Part shown: piece after piece, positions 16,975-26,160 of the stretch
How the letters are laid out: each line of letters begins with the position of its first letter
How positions within the stretch are numbered: the stretch's first letter is position 1
From: an uncultured Lachnospira sp.
GTDB lineage: Bacteria > Bacillota > Clostridia > Lachnospirales > Lachnospiraceae
Direction of reading: 5' to 3'
DNA: 64,000 nucleotides
NCBI GenBank assembly: GCA_910587485.1
Contig: CAJUKN010000005.1
Span: forward strand, 124,001-188,000
Translations under genes and position numbers: made by a program
Notes under the pieces: model-generated
What the model was told of the DNA's origin: nothing
The model's database searches: none
The model's input: only the letters and a program-made list of their open reading frames with translations

Positions 16975-17416
16975 AGAATTTAAACTAAAAGAGTATGATA
17001 ACTTGATAAAAGAAGTGATAGAATCTGGTGGAGAATTTAGAATGTATCCTAAGGGCGTTAGTATGCTGCCAATATTAAGGCAAGGTAAGGATTCAGTGGT
17101 ATTAGTGAAACCCACATTTCCACTTTGCAGAGGACAGATTATTTTTTATCAGCGAAAAAATGGTCAGTATGTCTTACATCGGATTGTGGGAGTGAATAAA
17201 GACCATTATGTGTTATGCGGAGATAATCAGACTTATAAAGAAGAAGGAATTACACAAGATATGATTGTTGCTGTTGTAAATAGAATATATCGTAATGATA
17301 AAGAAGTCTCACAAAAAATTCATAAAATATATGAATTTTTATGGCGTCCGTTTATAATACGAAGATGTATACATTTTCTAGGGAGGATTTTTGGTGGAAA
17401 AACAACAAAAAGATAA
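16967..17416 (+). CDS. S24/S26-type signal-peptidase-like protease
   Basis: A 149-residue protease of the S26 fold. The nucleophile region is PKGVSMLP with S32; the second conserved block is VLHRIVGV with H71, and CGDNQ with D86 follows. A Ser-His arrangement is that of SipW/archaeal-type signal peptidases rather than the Ser-Lys bacterial type. There is no clear N-terminal membrane anchor, which is unusual for a signal peptidase and fits a role in cutting a leader peptide. It uses a TTG start with GGAGGAGG about 9 bases before it and overlaps the PqqD gene. Confidence 0.85.
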   Translation: MNKEFKLKEYDNLIKEVIESGGEFRMYPKGVSMLPILRQGKDSVVLVKPTFPLCRGQIIFYQRKNGQYVLHRIVGVNKDHYVLCGDNQTYKEEGITQDMIVAVVNRIYRNDKEVSQKIHKIYEFLWRPFIIRRCIHFLGRIFGGKTTKR

Positions 17417-19061
17417 TCATGCACTTCATTGGATATATCATAATACAAAAGGGCAAAGAATTAGGATATGCTGTCTGATTGGCAGTAATATCCTTTTTTC
17501 TGTGCTTGGGATTCTATTTGCATTATTGTGTAAGAATGTTATTGATGGGGCTGTTTCTGGTGATTTGACAGTACTTATCAAAAATCTTATTAAACTTGGA
17601 ATTGTTGTGTTGGGACAGTTAATCATTCGTCTTGAATGTAATTCAATAAGAGAATATACCAAATCCAAACTTTCAATTTATCTGCGGGAAAAATTAGTGA
17701 CTGGTATTTTACAAAAGGAATATTCTAATCTGTCAGAATTTCACAGCGGAGAGCTTGTAAATCGAGTATTTAGTGATGTTCAAGTCGTTTCAACTTCCAT
17801 TGTGGGAATTATTCCTAATATATCAAATGCTGTAACAAGACTGTTTATGGCTTCAGGAGTTCTATTGGCACTTGATGGATTATTTGCAGGCATTTTACTT
17901 GGAAGTGGAGTTGTGTTATTTTTGCTTGTAAAAGTGTTTAGAGGACGACTAAAGGGGTTAAGTAAAGCGGTGATGGCACAAGAAGATAAAACACACTCAC
18001 TGTTTCAAGAAATCCTTGAAAATATTAAAGTCTTAAAAGTATTTGAAGCCGATACAGTGATTAGAGAAAAAATTACTCATCAACATAGCAAGTTATTTAA
18101 GGCAGAGATGAAAAAAAGGACGGTTTCTATTATAGCAAATGCAGGATTTAATTTAATATTTCAAATGGGTTATCTTTTTGCATTAGCGTGGGGAACATTT
18201 GGCATATACAATCATACACTTACTTATGGAACATTGACAGCAATGCTTCAGTTGGTAAGTCAAGTTCAGGTTCCATTGTCGAATTTGTCAGGAATAATGC
18301 CTCAATGGTACAATATGATTGCAAGTGCTGAAAGACTTATCGAATTAGAACAATTAAAGGCAGATAGTTCAACAAGGCAGTATACGGCAGCAGATATATG
18401 TAATAAAGATTCTATTATTATTATTGACAATGTAACATTTACATATGATAGAGAAGCGATATTAACGCAGGCTTGTGCTTCTATTAAACTTGGTGAAACA
18501 ACAGCCATTATGGGACTTTCAGGAGGCGGAAAAAGTACGCTGATGTATTTGTTAATGGGATTGTTTGAACCACAAAAAGGAAAAATATATCTTCAAAATA
18601 AAGTTTCTCAAATAGAAATTAGAAGCATTAGAGGATTGTTTTCATATGTGCCGCAGGGGAATTGTTTATTTTCTGGAACAATACGTGAAAATTTAACTTT
18701 ATTAAATGCAGATACCGATGAAAAAAGTATATGGAAGGCACTTGAAACGGCATGTGCCGATGGATTTGTCAAAACATTTGGCGATGGTTTAGATACATAT
18801 ATCGGTCAAGATGGTTTGGGTTTATCTGAAGGACAAGCACAACGTATTGCCATAGCAAGAGCAGTACTTAAAAAATCGCCAGTATTGCTGCTTGATGAGG
18901 CTACAAGCGCGCTTGATGAGTGGACAGAAAAGCAGTTGCTTATCAATATTGAAAAGTTAGGCAAAGCCTGCATTTTAATAACACATAGAAAGGCAGCTTT
19001 AAGTATATGTAGTCAGAAAATAGTAGTCAAGGAAGGTCAAATATATGAGACAGATTGTTAA
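17394..19061 (+). CDS. ABC exporter (fused membrane and ATPase domains)
   Basis: A 555-residue half-transporter: six membrane segments in the first ~300 residues, then an ATP-binding domain with Walker A GLSGGGKST, Q-loop region SYVPQGN, signature LSEGQAQR, Walker B VLLLDEATSALDE and H-loop ILITHR. It has no N-terminal C39 peptidase domain, so any leader cleavage must be done by another protein, perhaps the S26-type protease just upstream. The GTG at 17394 has GGGAGG 7 bases before it; the TTG three bases earlier is less well placed. It overlaps both neighbours, implying translational coupling. Confidence 0.9.
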   Translation: MEKQQKDNHALHWIYHNTKGQRIRICCLIGSNILFSVLGILFALLCKNVIDGAVSGDLTVLIKNLIKLGIVVLGQLIIRLECNSIREYTKSKLSIYLREKLVTGILQKEYSNLSEFHSGELVNRVFSDVQVVSTSIVGIIPNISNAVTRLFMASGVLLALDGLFAGILLGSGVVLFLLVKVFRGRLKGLSKAVMAQEDKTHSLFQEILENIKVLKVFEADTVIREKITHQHSKLFKAEMKKRTVSIIANAGFNLIFQMGYLFALAWGTFGIYNHTLTYGTLTAMLQLVSQVQVPLSNLSGIMPQWYNMIASAERLIELEQLKADSSTRQYTAADICNKDSIIIIDNVTFTYDREAILTQACASIKLGETTAIMGLSGGGKSTLMYLLMGLFEPQKGKIYLQNKVSQIEIRSIRGLFSYVPQGNCLFSGTIRENLTLLNADTDEKSIWKALETACADGFVKTFGDGLDTYIGQDGLGLSEGQAQRIAIARAVLKKSPVLLLDEATSALDEWTEKQLLINIEKLGKACILITHRKAALSICSQKIVVKEGQIYETDC

Positions 19062-20187
19062 TGCAAATAGTAGTTATCTTATTCATCTTGTAGATTGCAG
19101 TCTTGCTGATACAATTCCAGAAGAATTGCCCCCAAATGTTACTTGGAAAGAAATATACAAATTAGCAAAACATCATTCAATTGATAATCTTATATTTTAT
19201 AGTGTTGAAAAACTGACAAAAAAGCCTGATGAGGAACTTTATAAAAAATGGAGAGAATCAAGAGATAAGGCAATTTTTAAGGGAATAACACAGCTTTATG
19301 AAAGAGATTTAATAATAGAAAAACTTACAGAAGCAGGAATTGATATATGTCCATTAAAGGGCTGTATTATGAAAGAATTATATCCAAGTCAAGATATGAG
19401 AACAATGGCAGATTTGGATATTTTGATGGATAGTAACAAAGCAAATTTAATAATAAAAGTTTTTAAAGAAATGGGATATACATTAGACCATATTGATGAA
19501 GAAGGACATGATGTATATCAAAAGAAACCTGTTATGAATATTGAAATGCATCATTATCTTGTACCATTAAATATAATACAAAAGGAAATCTTACAATATT
19601 ATGAAAAACAATGGGAACGATTAATAGCAGATAAAAATAATATACATCTTTATCATATGTCTAAAGAGGATTTTTATATATATCATATTGCACATATGGT
19701 AAAGCATTATAAATTAGGTGGTACAGGTATTCGTTCATTTATTGATATTTATATATATAAAAAGCATTATAATAATATATTAGACTGGAAATATATATAT
19801 AATGAATTGGATAAAATGAAAATCAGAGAACTTGCGGTTACATTTGAAAAGGTAGTAGATGCATGGTTTCAAGATGAAGTAATAGATAATGAAGTTAAAC
19901 AAATTACAACATATGTTGTTACAAGTGGAACTTATGGTACACTAGAGCGTAGTCATAAGGTTTTTATGCAAAATAAGCTAGAAAAATCATCTAATAAATT
20001 TAACTATATAATAGGAAGAATTTTTCCAAGCATGAAAGAGATGAGGAAAAGTTATAACATTTTATATAAATTCCCAGTAGCTTTGCCATTATGCTGGATT
20101 CATAGAGGAATAAAAGCACTAATTTATAAAGATAAAAGAAAGAAAATAAAACTAGAGGCTAATGTAATTAGGAATAAAAAGGATTAA
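19045..20187 (+). CDS. Nucleotidyltransferase-fold protein (NTP_transf_5 type)
   Basis: A 380-residue protein of the NTP_transf_5 (PF14907) type. LKGCIMKELYP with K105-G106 is followed by MRTMADLDILMD with the metal-binding D123/D125 pair; the C-terminal half is helical and unfamiliar. In kinase-bearing lasso-peptide clusters (for example pseudomycoidin) a homologue further decorates the phosphorylated peptide. Here it follows the ABC exporter with a 17-base overlap and GGAAGG before the ATG. The neighbourhood predicts that it acts on the product of the HprK-like kinase; this is inference. Confidence 0.85.
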   Translation: MRQIVNANSSYLIHLVDCSLADTIPEELPPNVTWKEIYKLAKHHSIDNLIFYSVEKLTKKPDEELYKKWRESRDKAIFKGITQLYERDLIIEKLTEAGIDICPLKGCIMKELYPSQDMRTMADLDILMDSNKANLIIKVFKEMGYTLDHIDEEGHDVYQKKPVMNIEMHHYLVPLNIIQKEILQYYEKQWERLIADKNNIHLYHMSKEDFYIYHIAHMVKHYKLGGTGIRSFIDIYIYKKHYNNILDWKYIYNELDKMKIRELAVTFEKVVDAWFQDEVIDNEVKQITTYVVTSGTYGTLERSHKVFMQNKLEKSSNKFNYIIGRIFPSMKEMRKSYNILYKFPVALPLCWIHRGIKALIYKDKRKKIKLEANVIRNKKD

Positions 20188-20245
20188 TCAAAGAGATATA
20201 GCATTACTAAATAGTAGTACTAGATTTCAAAACAGATAAGTAACA

Positions 20246-20349
20246 AGAGACTGTCACATTAAGCAAAATAGGTATAAGATATTGGAAAGTAAAATGTAAT
20301 AGTAAATAATATCTTACTTATATATTTTGTTTTTTATGTGACAGTTCTT
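20246..20349. repeat. Long fold-back palindrome (possible terminator or MITE)
   Basis: About 104 bp fold on themselves: ACTGTCACAT (20250-20259) with ATGTGACAGT (20336-20345), then AAGCAAAATA with TATTTTGTTT, then AAGATATT with AATATCTT, leaving a loop of roughly 20 bases. It lies after the RiPP-like operon, before a convergent gene. The 3' side ends in TTCTTTG, so it may stop transcription. The rest of the 20188-20481 gap is AT-rich with no ORF. Confidence 0.65.
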
Positions 20350-20481
20350 TGTTTGTATACATTAAATATTCCTTTAAAATTTTATTTTTTGCAAAAGGTC
20401 TATTGTGTAATATTTTATAAACAAATTTTTTTATATTTAGTTTGATTTTTAAAAGTATTTGCATATTTAATATGCTGAATT

Positions 20482-21375
20482 TTAGTGAGGCATTTTGCTA
20501 AATCTTGCAGAAGCTCCGCAAGGAAGAAGCAGACCATTAGAAGAGACAGGCAGACACACTTCCTGAGAATCGACATGTCCTCCAAATGATTTTAATGTGG
20601 TGTTAAGCATATAGCTTAGCACAGCAGGCTGTAGTCCTGTTGTATAGGAGTTGATTAGAAAAAATAGCGGCTCTTCACATAAAAGTTTTGTACATTTTTG
20701 AATCAACTCATAAATAGCTTCTTCAATTTTCCATATCTCACCTTTAGGACCTCTGCCATATGAAGGTGGGTCCATAATAATAGCCTCATAGTGATTGCCG
20801 CGACGAATTTCTCTCTCGACAAATTTTACACAATCATCAACAATCCAGCGGATAGGCTTATCTGAAAGCTTTGAGGCGGCAGCATTTTCTTTTGCCCAGT
20901 TTACCATCCCCTTTGAGGCGTCAACATGTGTAACATGAGCGCCTGCTGCCGCACATGCCAATGTAGCACCACCTGTATATGCAAAAAGATTAAGAACTTT
21001 GACTGTTTTCCCCTTTTTTATAGATTCTGATATAAGTTTACAAAACCAGTCCCAGTTTGTAGCTTGTTCAGGAAACAGTCCTGTATGCTTGAAGCTAAAA
21101 GGTTTTAAATGAAAGGTAAGGGGCTGTGTTAATGAAGGACTTTGATATTGAATATGCCATTGTTTTGGCAAATTGAAAAATTCCCATTCTCCACCGCCTT
21201 TGGAACTTCTGTGATAATGTCCATGAATATGTTTCCAGTGTTTATCTTTTTTAGGGGTATTCCATATTACTTGGGGGTCTGGACGCACTAGATAAAAATC
21301 ACCCCATCGCTCTAATTTTTCTCCATTTGATGTATCTATTACTTCATAATCAATCCAATTTTGTGCAATAAACAT
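20482..21375 (-). CDS. Class I SAM-dependent methyltransferase (RlmI/RlmK-like)
   Basis: A 297-residue methyltransferase. Motif I is VLNLFAYTGGATLACA, motif II VTHVDASKGMVNWAKEN and motif IV MDPPSYGRG. The DPPSYGRG form and the YTGG loop are typical of 23S rRNA m5C methyltransferases of the RlmI/RlmK group, but the N-terminal PUA domain of RlmI is absent; residues 1-110 are a different domain rich in Trp and His. The exact RNA target is unknown. GAGGAATT before the minus-strand ATG supports the start. Confidence 0.85.
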   Translation of the reverse strand: MFIAQNWIDYEVIDTSNGEKLERWGDFYLVRPDPQVIWNTPKKDKHWKHIHGHYHRSSKGGGEWEFFNLPKQWHIQYQSPSLTQPLTFHLKPFSFKHTGLFPEQATNWDWFCKLISESIKKGKTVKVLNLFAYTGGATLACAAAGAHVTHVDASKGMVNWAKENAAASKLSDKPIRWIVDDCVKFVEREIRRGNHYEAIIMDPPSYGRGPKGEIWKIEEAIYELIQKCTKLLCEEPLFFLINSYTTGLQPAVLSYMLNTTLKSFGGHVDSQEVCLPVSSNGLLLPCGASARFSKMPH

Positions 21376-21491
21376 AATTCCTCATTTCTGTGAAAAATTC
21401 ACAAATATAATAATGTATTTTTAAAGATAGTATGATTGTAAATGTAAGATAAGGGGATTGTCAAAGGGATTTTTAGGGGAATAATGATATA

Positions 21492-21623
21492 TTTAACTTT
21501 ATCAAGAAGAATGCAACTTGTCTGTTTTGTTAGTAAGTTAAGTTTCTGCTAAAATACCACAAAATAGCAATGAGGTTATTAGTAAGTAGTGTAGCGGATT
21601 GTAGATATTGGCTAGACTTTGAC
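21492..21623 (+). repeat. Dispersed intergenic repeat, copy C
   Basis: Begins TTTAACTTTATCAAGAAG, carries the core ACCACAAAATAGCAATGAGG and TTAGTAAGTAGTGTAGCGGA, and ends GACTTTGAC. The terminal hairpin is decayed (GCGGATTGTAGATATTGGC). It lies in the 526-base gap 21376-21901; the remainder of that gap is AT-rich, with a TATAAT at about 21793 as a possible -10 for the next gene but no convincing -35. Confidence 0.7.
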
Positions 21624-21901
21624 CATTTTTAAGAAATATTGTACTAAAAAATTTATTAAAATATTTCTAAAATTGTATAACAAAGTAAAATGAATTTCGT
21701 ATATATAATAAAATATATATTTATAAATTAGTGATTATGTATACAAAATAATAAAAATTTTGGTGTAAAAGCAACAATAAAATGACAAAAAAATAGTATA
21801 TAATATACAAAACTAATAATTAACTTTACATATATTACTAGGAATGCTATAATCTAAATGGAATTAATTTCCAAATAAATCATTATAAGGGAGGAAGTAA
21901 T

Positions 21902-22309
21902 ATGGTGAACAAAAAGAAAATTTTTAAAACATTAGGGTTGGCTATGGCGGCTACAGTTCTGATGGTAACACCTGCAGTGGCACAAATTACATCATATCAT
22001 TTTGAGTTGGATATGGAGTATGGCAATGAGGAACATACAGGTTTAGTAACAAAAGATAATAACAATAGTTATGCTTATATAACTGTTGATGATGGTAATG
22101 TAATATCTACAGATGAATTTTTTATGAGTGTGAATGGACCTTATTTTTATAATTATAATTATACAGGGAAGGTAAGAATATCTAATTCACAAGCAGAATA
22201 TACACCACCATATAATCAGCCAGAAAAGCCACAAATGGGAAATAACTATCGTTTAAGAGGAGTTACGGAAAAGTTGAATGTTTGGGCAGAAGGTGAATGG
22301 GAATCATAG
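21902..22309 (+). CDS. Small secreted protein of unknown function
   Basis: A 135-residue exported protein. Residues 1-27 are a Sec signal peptide (lysine-rich start, hydrophobic core, cut after AVA). The mature ~108 residues are acidic, rich in Tyr and Asn, and predicted mostly beta, ending in LRGVTEKLNVWAEGEWES. I do not recognise a family with confidence; the size and the ABC genes downstream recall lactococcin-972-like or DUF2712-like secreted proteins. GGGAGGAAG before the ATG is a strong SD. Its own terminator follows at 22352. Confidence 0.75.
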   Translation: MVNKKKIFKTLGLAMAATVLMVTPAVAQITSYHFELDMEYGNEEHTGLVTKDNNNSYAYITVDDGNVISTDEFFMSVNGPYFYNYNYTGKVRISNSQAEYTPPYNQPEKPQMGNNYRLRGVTEKLNVWAEGEWES

Positions 22310-22351
22310 TTTATATAATAAAAGTTTTATAATTAAGAAATAGAAACAATA

Positions 22352-22425
22352 AAAGGCTGTTGCAAGATATGAATTTTATATCTGATATGATTTATAACAG
22401 GTATTGGAAATTGCAACAGTCTTTT
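22352..22425 (+). terminator. Intrinsic terminator after the secreted protein
   Basis: GGCTGTTGCAA (22355-22365) pairs with TTGCAACAGTC (22411-22421), one G-U pair, extended by AAA/TTTT at the base. The 45-base loop contains a smaller hairpin. A T-run follows. Confidence 0.75.
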
Positions 22426-22516
22426 ATATGTTATTTATCTTAAATAATATAGTAAAAAATAAAAATAGATTATCAAATAAATTATATATAAATATTATGA
22501 TAATGGAGAGAATTAT

Positions 22517-23713
22517 ATGAAATTATATAAATATATAAAGAAACTTAGCATCATTGTTTTGGGGATTAGTATGATAATATTATCATCATGCAGCTTTTAT
22601 CCAGAAGGAAGAATTGATAATGTAGAAGGAAAAGCAGAGGTACAAGTTGATTCTGAAACAAAAAATGCTACAGGGACGTTGAATGATTCAATGGAAGTTG
22701 ATGCAAAAGTATCTGTGCCAAGTGACGTTATATGGAATGCTTATACAGTAAAAGGAAGAGACTTTACAGAAGAAGAGGCAAAGAAAATAGCTGATTATTT
22801 ATCAAATGGCAGCAATATAACGAATTATGAAGTAAGGCAGGACCATAATGGGGCAATGGTATATGTCATTGAATTTGATAATGATTCACATGTAGGTGTC
22901 AGAAGTGATGGAAGTGTATCATTTATTACACAAGAACAACAAGATAGACAATTTGAAAGATATGTTTCAGGAGGAACTGCTAGTCTTGTAAGACCAGATT
23001 ATAAAGAACTTTATCCATTAGATGAACTTGAAAGTTATAGTAAGGAAGAAGCACTGAAAGAGGTGGATGTATTATGTCAATTAATGAATATAAAGATAAG
23101 CGAGACTGGTCAGATAATTGTTGCATTAGATAAAATTAATGCTGAAAGATTTCGGCAAGAAAGTACAAAGATAAGAATAAAGGGAAAAGTGGAATATGAT
23201 GAAAATAAGCTAGAAGAATATTTAGTAGAAGAAATACCATGGACAGAAGAAAATGAAGTATATTATATGCAGTTTTTAATTGACTTTGACGATGCTCCAT
23301 GCATAGATGTAAATAGGAATGGTGATGATAGAGGAACAAAACAGAGTTCTTTAACCGTTGTTATTGGAAAACAGGGCTTGTTATGTGTAAGACTAAATGC
23401 TTATGAACTTATAGAACAATATGAATCAAATATATCAATATGTGAAATGTCGAAAGCGTTAGAAGCATTGGCAGCAGATTATTATTATGCAGAAGGCATC
23501 GGACAAAATAATAAAGTAGATAGTATTGAATTAAGATATGCGGTTGTTTATGACAGTGATAAGTGTTCAGATTGTTTAAACCCTTGTTGGATATTTAAAA
23601 TTATTAATACCAGCGCAAAAGTCAAAGAAGGAAAGGAAAACATAAGCAATTCAATAAAAGTGGTATATGTGGATGCCAAAACAGGAAAGACATATGCAGG
23701 AGGACTTAAATGA
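22517..23713 (+). CDS. Secreted lipoprotein of unknown function
   Basis: A 398-residue lipoprotein: an N-terminal signal with lipobox LSSC and lipidated C25. The mature part is acidic with no recognised domain; the C-terminal ~120 residues, with ELRYAVVYDS and VVYVDAKTGKTYAGG, look like the PepSY/YycI-like beta domain that often ends Firmicute lipoproteins. GGAGAG precedes the ATG. The stop overlaps the following permease start by 4 bases (23710-23713), so lipoprotein, two permeases and ATPase are translated as one unit. A sensor or immunity role beside the transporter is a guess. Confidence 0.78.
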   Translation: MKLYKYIKKLSIIVLGISMIILSSCSFYPEGRIDNVEGKAEVQVDSETKNATGTLNDSMEVDAKVSVPSDVIWNAYTVKGRDFTEEEAKKIADYLSNGSNITNYEVRQDHNGAMVYVIEFDNDSHVGVRSDGSVSFITQEQQDRQFERYVSGGTASLVRPDYKELYPLDELESYSKEEALKEVDVLCQLMNIKISETGQIIVALDKINAERFRQESTKIRIKGKVEYDENKLEEYLVEEIPWTEENEVYYMQFLIDFDDAPCIDVNRNGDDRGTKQSSLTVVIGKQGLLCVRLNAYELIEQYESNISICEMSKALEALAADYYYAEGIGQNNKVDSIELRYAVVYDSDKCSDCLNPCWIFKIINTSAKVKEGKENISNSIKVVYVDAKTGKTYAGGLK

Positions 23714-24501
23714 ACCAACGATTCATCAATTATATAAAGAATTTGAAAGGAATGCTGCATCAAGAATTTTTGCGAATATTTGCCAGTTGGCGAATATATG
23801 TGTGTGTAGCAGGAATAACTTTGATTTGTTTTTTTGTGAAATGGGACTCTAGTATACGTGGTGCAATTTGGGGAATGGAGGAAATAACAAGCCTTAGTAA
23901 TATCAGCTATTTGATGTCAATTGTAGCAGCATTTCCAACAATATGCAGCTTTTGTGATGATTGGCTGGGACATTATACATTTTCAGCAGTGTCAAGAAGC
24001 GGAAAAAATACATATCTTCATGCAAAGATTTTGGTGTCTTATATAACTTCTTTTTTAATTACATTTATGGGCATAATGATATATGAATTTGCAGAATTTT
24101 TATGGATTAATCCAAATCAGGAAACTACAGTATTTAATAACCAATTGTATTATGATATTCTGCAAATATCTTCAGTGCTTTTTGTTATGGTGCGTATCAT
24201 ATTATATTCAACAGTTATTGCGCTTCAAAGTCTGGTGGGACTTATGATTTCTGCCATTCTTCCCAATCGTTTTGTAGCAGTTATGTCTCCAGTTGTAATG
24301 TTTATTTGTTTTATGGAAATAACAGATATTTTTCCTAAAAGTTTTAGTATACATAAAATAATGTCTGGAGGAAAAGTATTAGAAGCAGGTTCAGCAGGAA
24401 ATATTATCTTTTCTTTGTGTGTGATACTATTTTATGCAGTAATTATAGCAAGCATATTTTGCAAGATAGCAGGAGGGAGGATAAAAAATGAAATCGTTTA
24501 G
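23710..24501 (+). CDS. ABC transporter permease-like membrane protein (first)
   Basis: A 263-residue protein with about six hydrophobic segments, the first at residues 28-43 after a basic N-terminus. It belongs in style to ABC-2-type permeases of peptide/antibiotic resistance or export systems; no signature motif exists in this class. It overlaps the lipoprotein stop by 4 bases and the second permease by 14 bases. The two permeases and ATPase downstream would form one heterodimeric transporter. Confidence 0.75.
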   Translation: MNQRFINYIKNLKGMLHQEFLRIFASWRIYVCVAGITLICFFVKWDSSIRGAIWGMEEITSLSNISYLMSIVAAFPTICSFCDDWLGHYTFSAVSRSGKNTYLHAKILVSYITSFLITFMGIMIYEFAEFLWINPNQETTVFNNQLYYDILQISSVLFVMVRIILYSTVIALQSLVGLMISAILPNRFVAVMSPVVMFICFMEITDIFPKSFSIHKIMSGGKVLEAGSAGNIIFSLCVILFYAVIIASIFCKIAGGRIKNEIV

Positions 24502-25351
24502 AATATGTATTCAAAATATAAGAAAATGGACGTCGAACAGCCGAATATGGATGTTGTTTTTTGCTGCGTTATTATTTGTATATACATATACAAAAGGAGT
24601 AAGACAAGTTGCTGATGTTATGGATAGTTCAATCAGTATATGGATTTATCCTTTTCTTTTTACATATCGATATATGAAAATTATATTTATGTCATTGTTA
24701 ATATTTATCTTTTGTGATGCACCGTTTATTGATACGAATCAACCCTATGTTATGCTTCGTACTAAAAGGTCAATATGGAGTATTGGACAGATTATGTATA
24801 TTATGATAGGTTCATTTTTATATGAACTTTTTTTAGTTGTATCAACTATCATTGTTAATATAGGAAATCTTGAATTTACAAGTGAATGGGGAAAAGTATT
24901 AGGCGCAATGGGGACAACTTCTGTTACATCAAAAGCAGGTGTGATTTATACAACAATAAATGTAAGCAGACAGATTATTACTTGTTTTACTCCTATACAA
25001 GCGATGTTTTTTTCTATGCTGGTTACATGGCTTAGTTTTGTTTTTATTGGTCTTGTGATATATGTTGTCAATGTAGTGACAAAGACAAAAATTGCAGGAG
25101 CAGTTACAGCCTCAGCATTGGTTATCTTTACAGCGGTTGCCGATGTGGCTGCTTTTGATGAAAATAAGGTTGTAACATGGTTTTCACCAATGAGTTGGAA
25201 TTCCCTTAACAATATTGATATAGGTGGAACAACACAATATCCAACGATTGATTTTGTACTTGGATTTTATATTATATCCATTATCATATTAAGTATTATA
25301 GCAGTTATGGTTGGAAAAAAACAGAATGTAGAGGTTTCAATAGTGCAGTAA
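24488..25351 (+). CDS. ABC transporter permease-like membrane protein (second)
   Basis: A 287-residue membrane protein with about six hydrophobic segments, similar in layout to the preceding permease and likely its partner. GGAGGGAGG about 6 bases before the ATG is a strong start signal inside the previous gene. It is followed by a 136-base gap containing an inverted repeat, then the ATPase gene. Confidence 0.75.
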   Translation: MKSFRICIQNIRKWTSNSRIWMLFFAALLFVYTYTKGVRQVADVMDSSISIWIYPFLFTYRYMKIIFMSLLIFIFCDAPFIDTNQPYVMLRTKRSIWSIGQIMYIMIGSFLYELFLVVSTIIVNIGNLEFTSEWGKVLGAMGTTSVTSKAGVIYTTINVSRQIITCFTPIQAMFFSMLVTWLSFVFIGLVIYVVNVVTKTKIAGAVTASALVIFTAVADVAAFDENKVVTWFSPMSWNSLNNIDIGGTTQYPTIDFVLGFYIISIIILSIIAVMVGKKQNVEVSIVQ

Positions 25352-25403
25352 ATAGTTGTTTGTTGTCTGTTTGTTCCAAAGTGTCCAAACAGGTTTTGAT
25401 GCG

Positions 25404-25451
25404 ACAATAGAAATCACTTTTGCAACTGCTTTAGCTGATTTTTTCTATTGT
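25404..25451. repeat. Inverted repeat between permease and ATPase genes
   Basis: ACAATAGAAA (25404-25413) is perfectly complementary to TTTCTATTGT (25442-25451), loop 28 bases. An intrinsic terminator would need a U-run, which is missing; the stem may instead set the ratio of permease to ATPase by mRNA processing or attenuation. Confidence 0.45.
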
Positions 25452-25487
25452 GCAATCTTACGCTACATTTTAGAATGGAGAATTTAT

Positions 25488-26129
25488 ATGGAAAATGTTA
25501 TTGAAGTCAATCAAGTAACGAAAAGTTTTGGCAATGCAATGGTTCTAAAAGAAGTTAGTGTATCTTTTGAAAAGGGGAAAATACATGGGCTGATAGGACG
25601 CAATGGCTCTGGTAAAACAATGCTGATGAAATGTATATGTGGTTTTGTACCTGTCACAAGCGGGACAATTACGGTAAATGGAAAGATTATAGGAAAAGAT
25701 GTTGATGTGCCTGATAATCTTGGAGCGATAATAGAGACACCGGGATTTTTATATAATTACAGTGGCTATAATAATCTAAAATTTCTTGCCAGTATTAATA
25801 AAAAAATTGATAAGCAGGCAATAAAGGACTCTATAGAATTGGTAGGGTTAGACCCAAACTCAAAAAAGCATGTTGGGAAATATTCGTTGGGAATGAGACA
25901 ACGATTAGGTTTGGCACAGGCAATTATGGAAAATCCAGAAATATTGCTTTTAGACGAGCCTATGAATGGATTGGATAAGCATGGTGTTGAGGAGATGAGA
26001 GAATTATTTAAAAAGCTTGTCCATGAGGGGAAAACAATTATTATGGCAAATCACAGTGCAGAAGATATTGAGATGCTTTGTGATACGGTGTGTGAGATGG
26101 ATTTAGGAGAACTGACAAAAATAAAATAA
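25488..26129 (+). CDS. ABC transporter ATP-binding protein
   Basis: A 213-residue ABC ATPase: Walker A GRNGSGKT near residue 38, Q-loop region ETPGF, signature YSLGMRQRLGLA, Walker B ILLLDEPMNGLD and H-loop NHSAED. It resembles BcrA-type ATPases of peptide-antibiotic export or resistance. An in-frame upstream extension of 44 residues reaches 25356, but the ATG at 25488 has TGGAG before it and gives the normal family start, so I used that. It should power the two permeases just upstream. Confidence 0.9.
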   Translation: MENVIEVNQVTKSFGNAMVLKEVSVSFEKGKIHGLIGRNGSGKTMLMKCICGFVPVTSGTITVNGKIIGKDVDVPDNLGAIIETPGFLYNYSGYNNLKFLASINKKIDKQAIKDSIELVGLDPNSKKHVGKYSLGMRQRLGLAQAIMENPEILLLDEPMNGLDKHGVEEMRELFKKLVHEGKTIIMANHSAEDIEMLCDTVCEMDLGELTKIK

Positions 26130-26160
26130 TTTATATAAAACTACTTTTAATGACATAATA

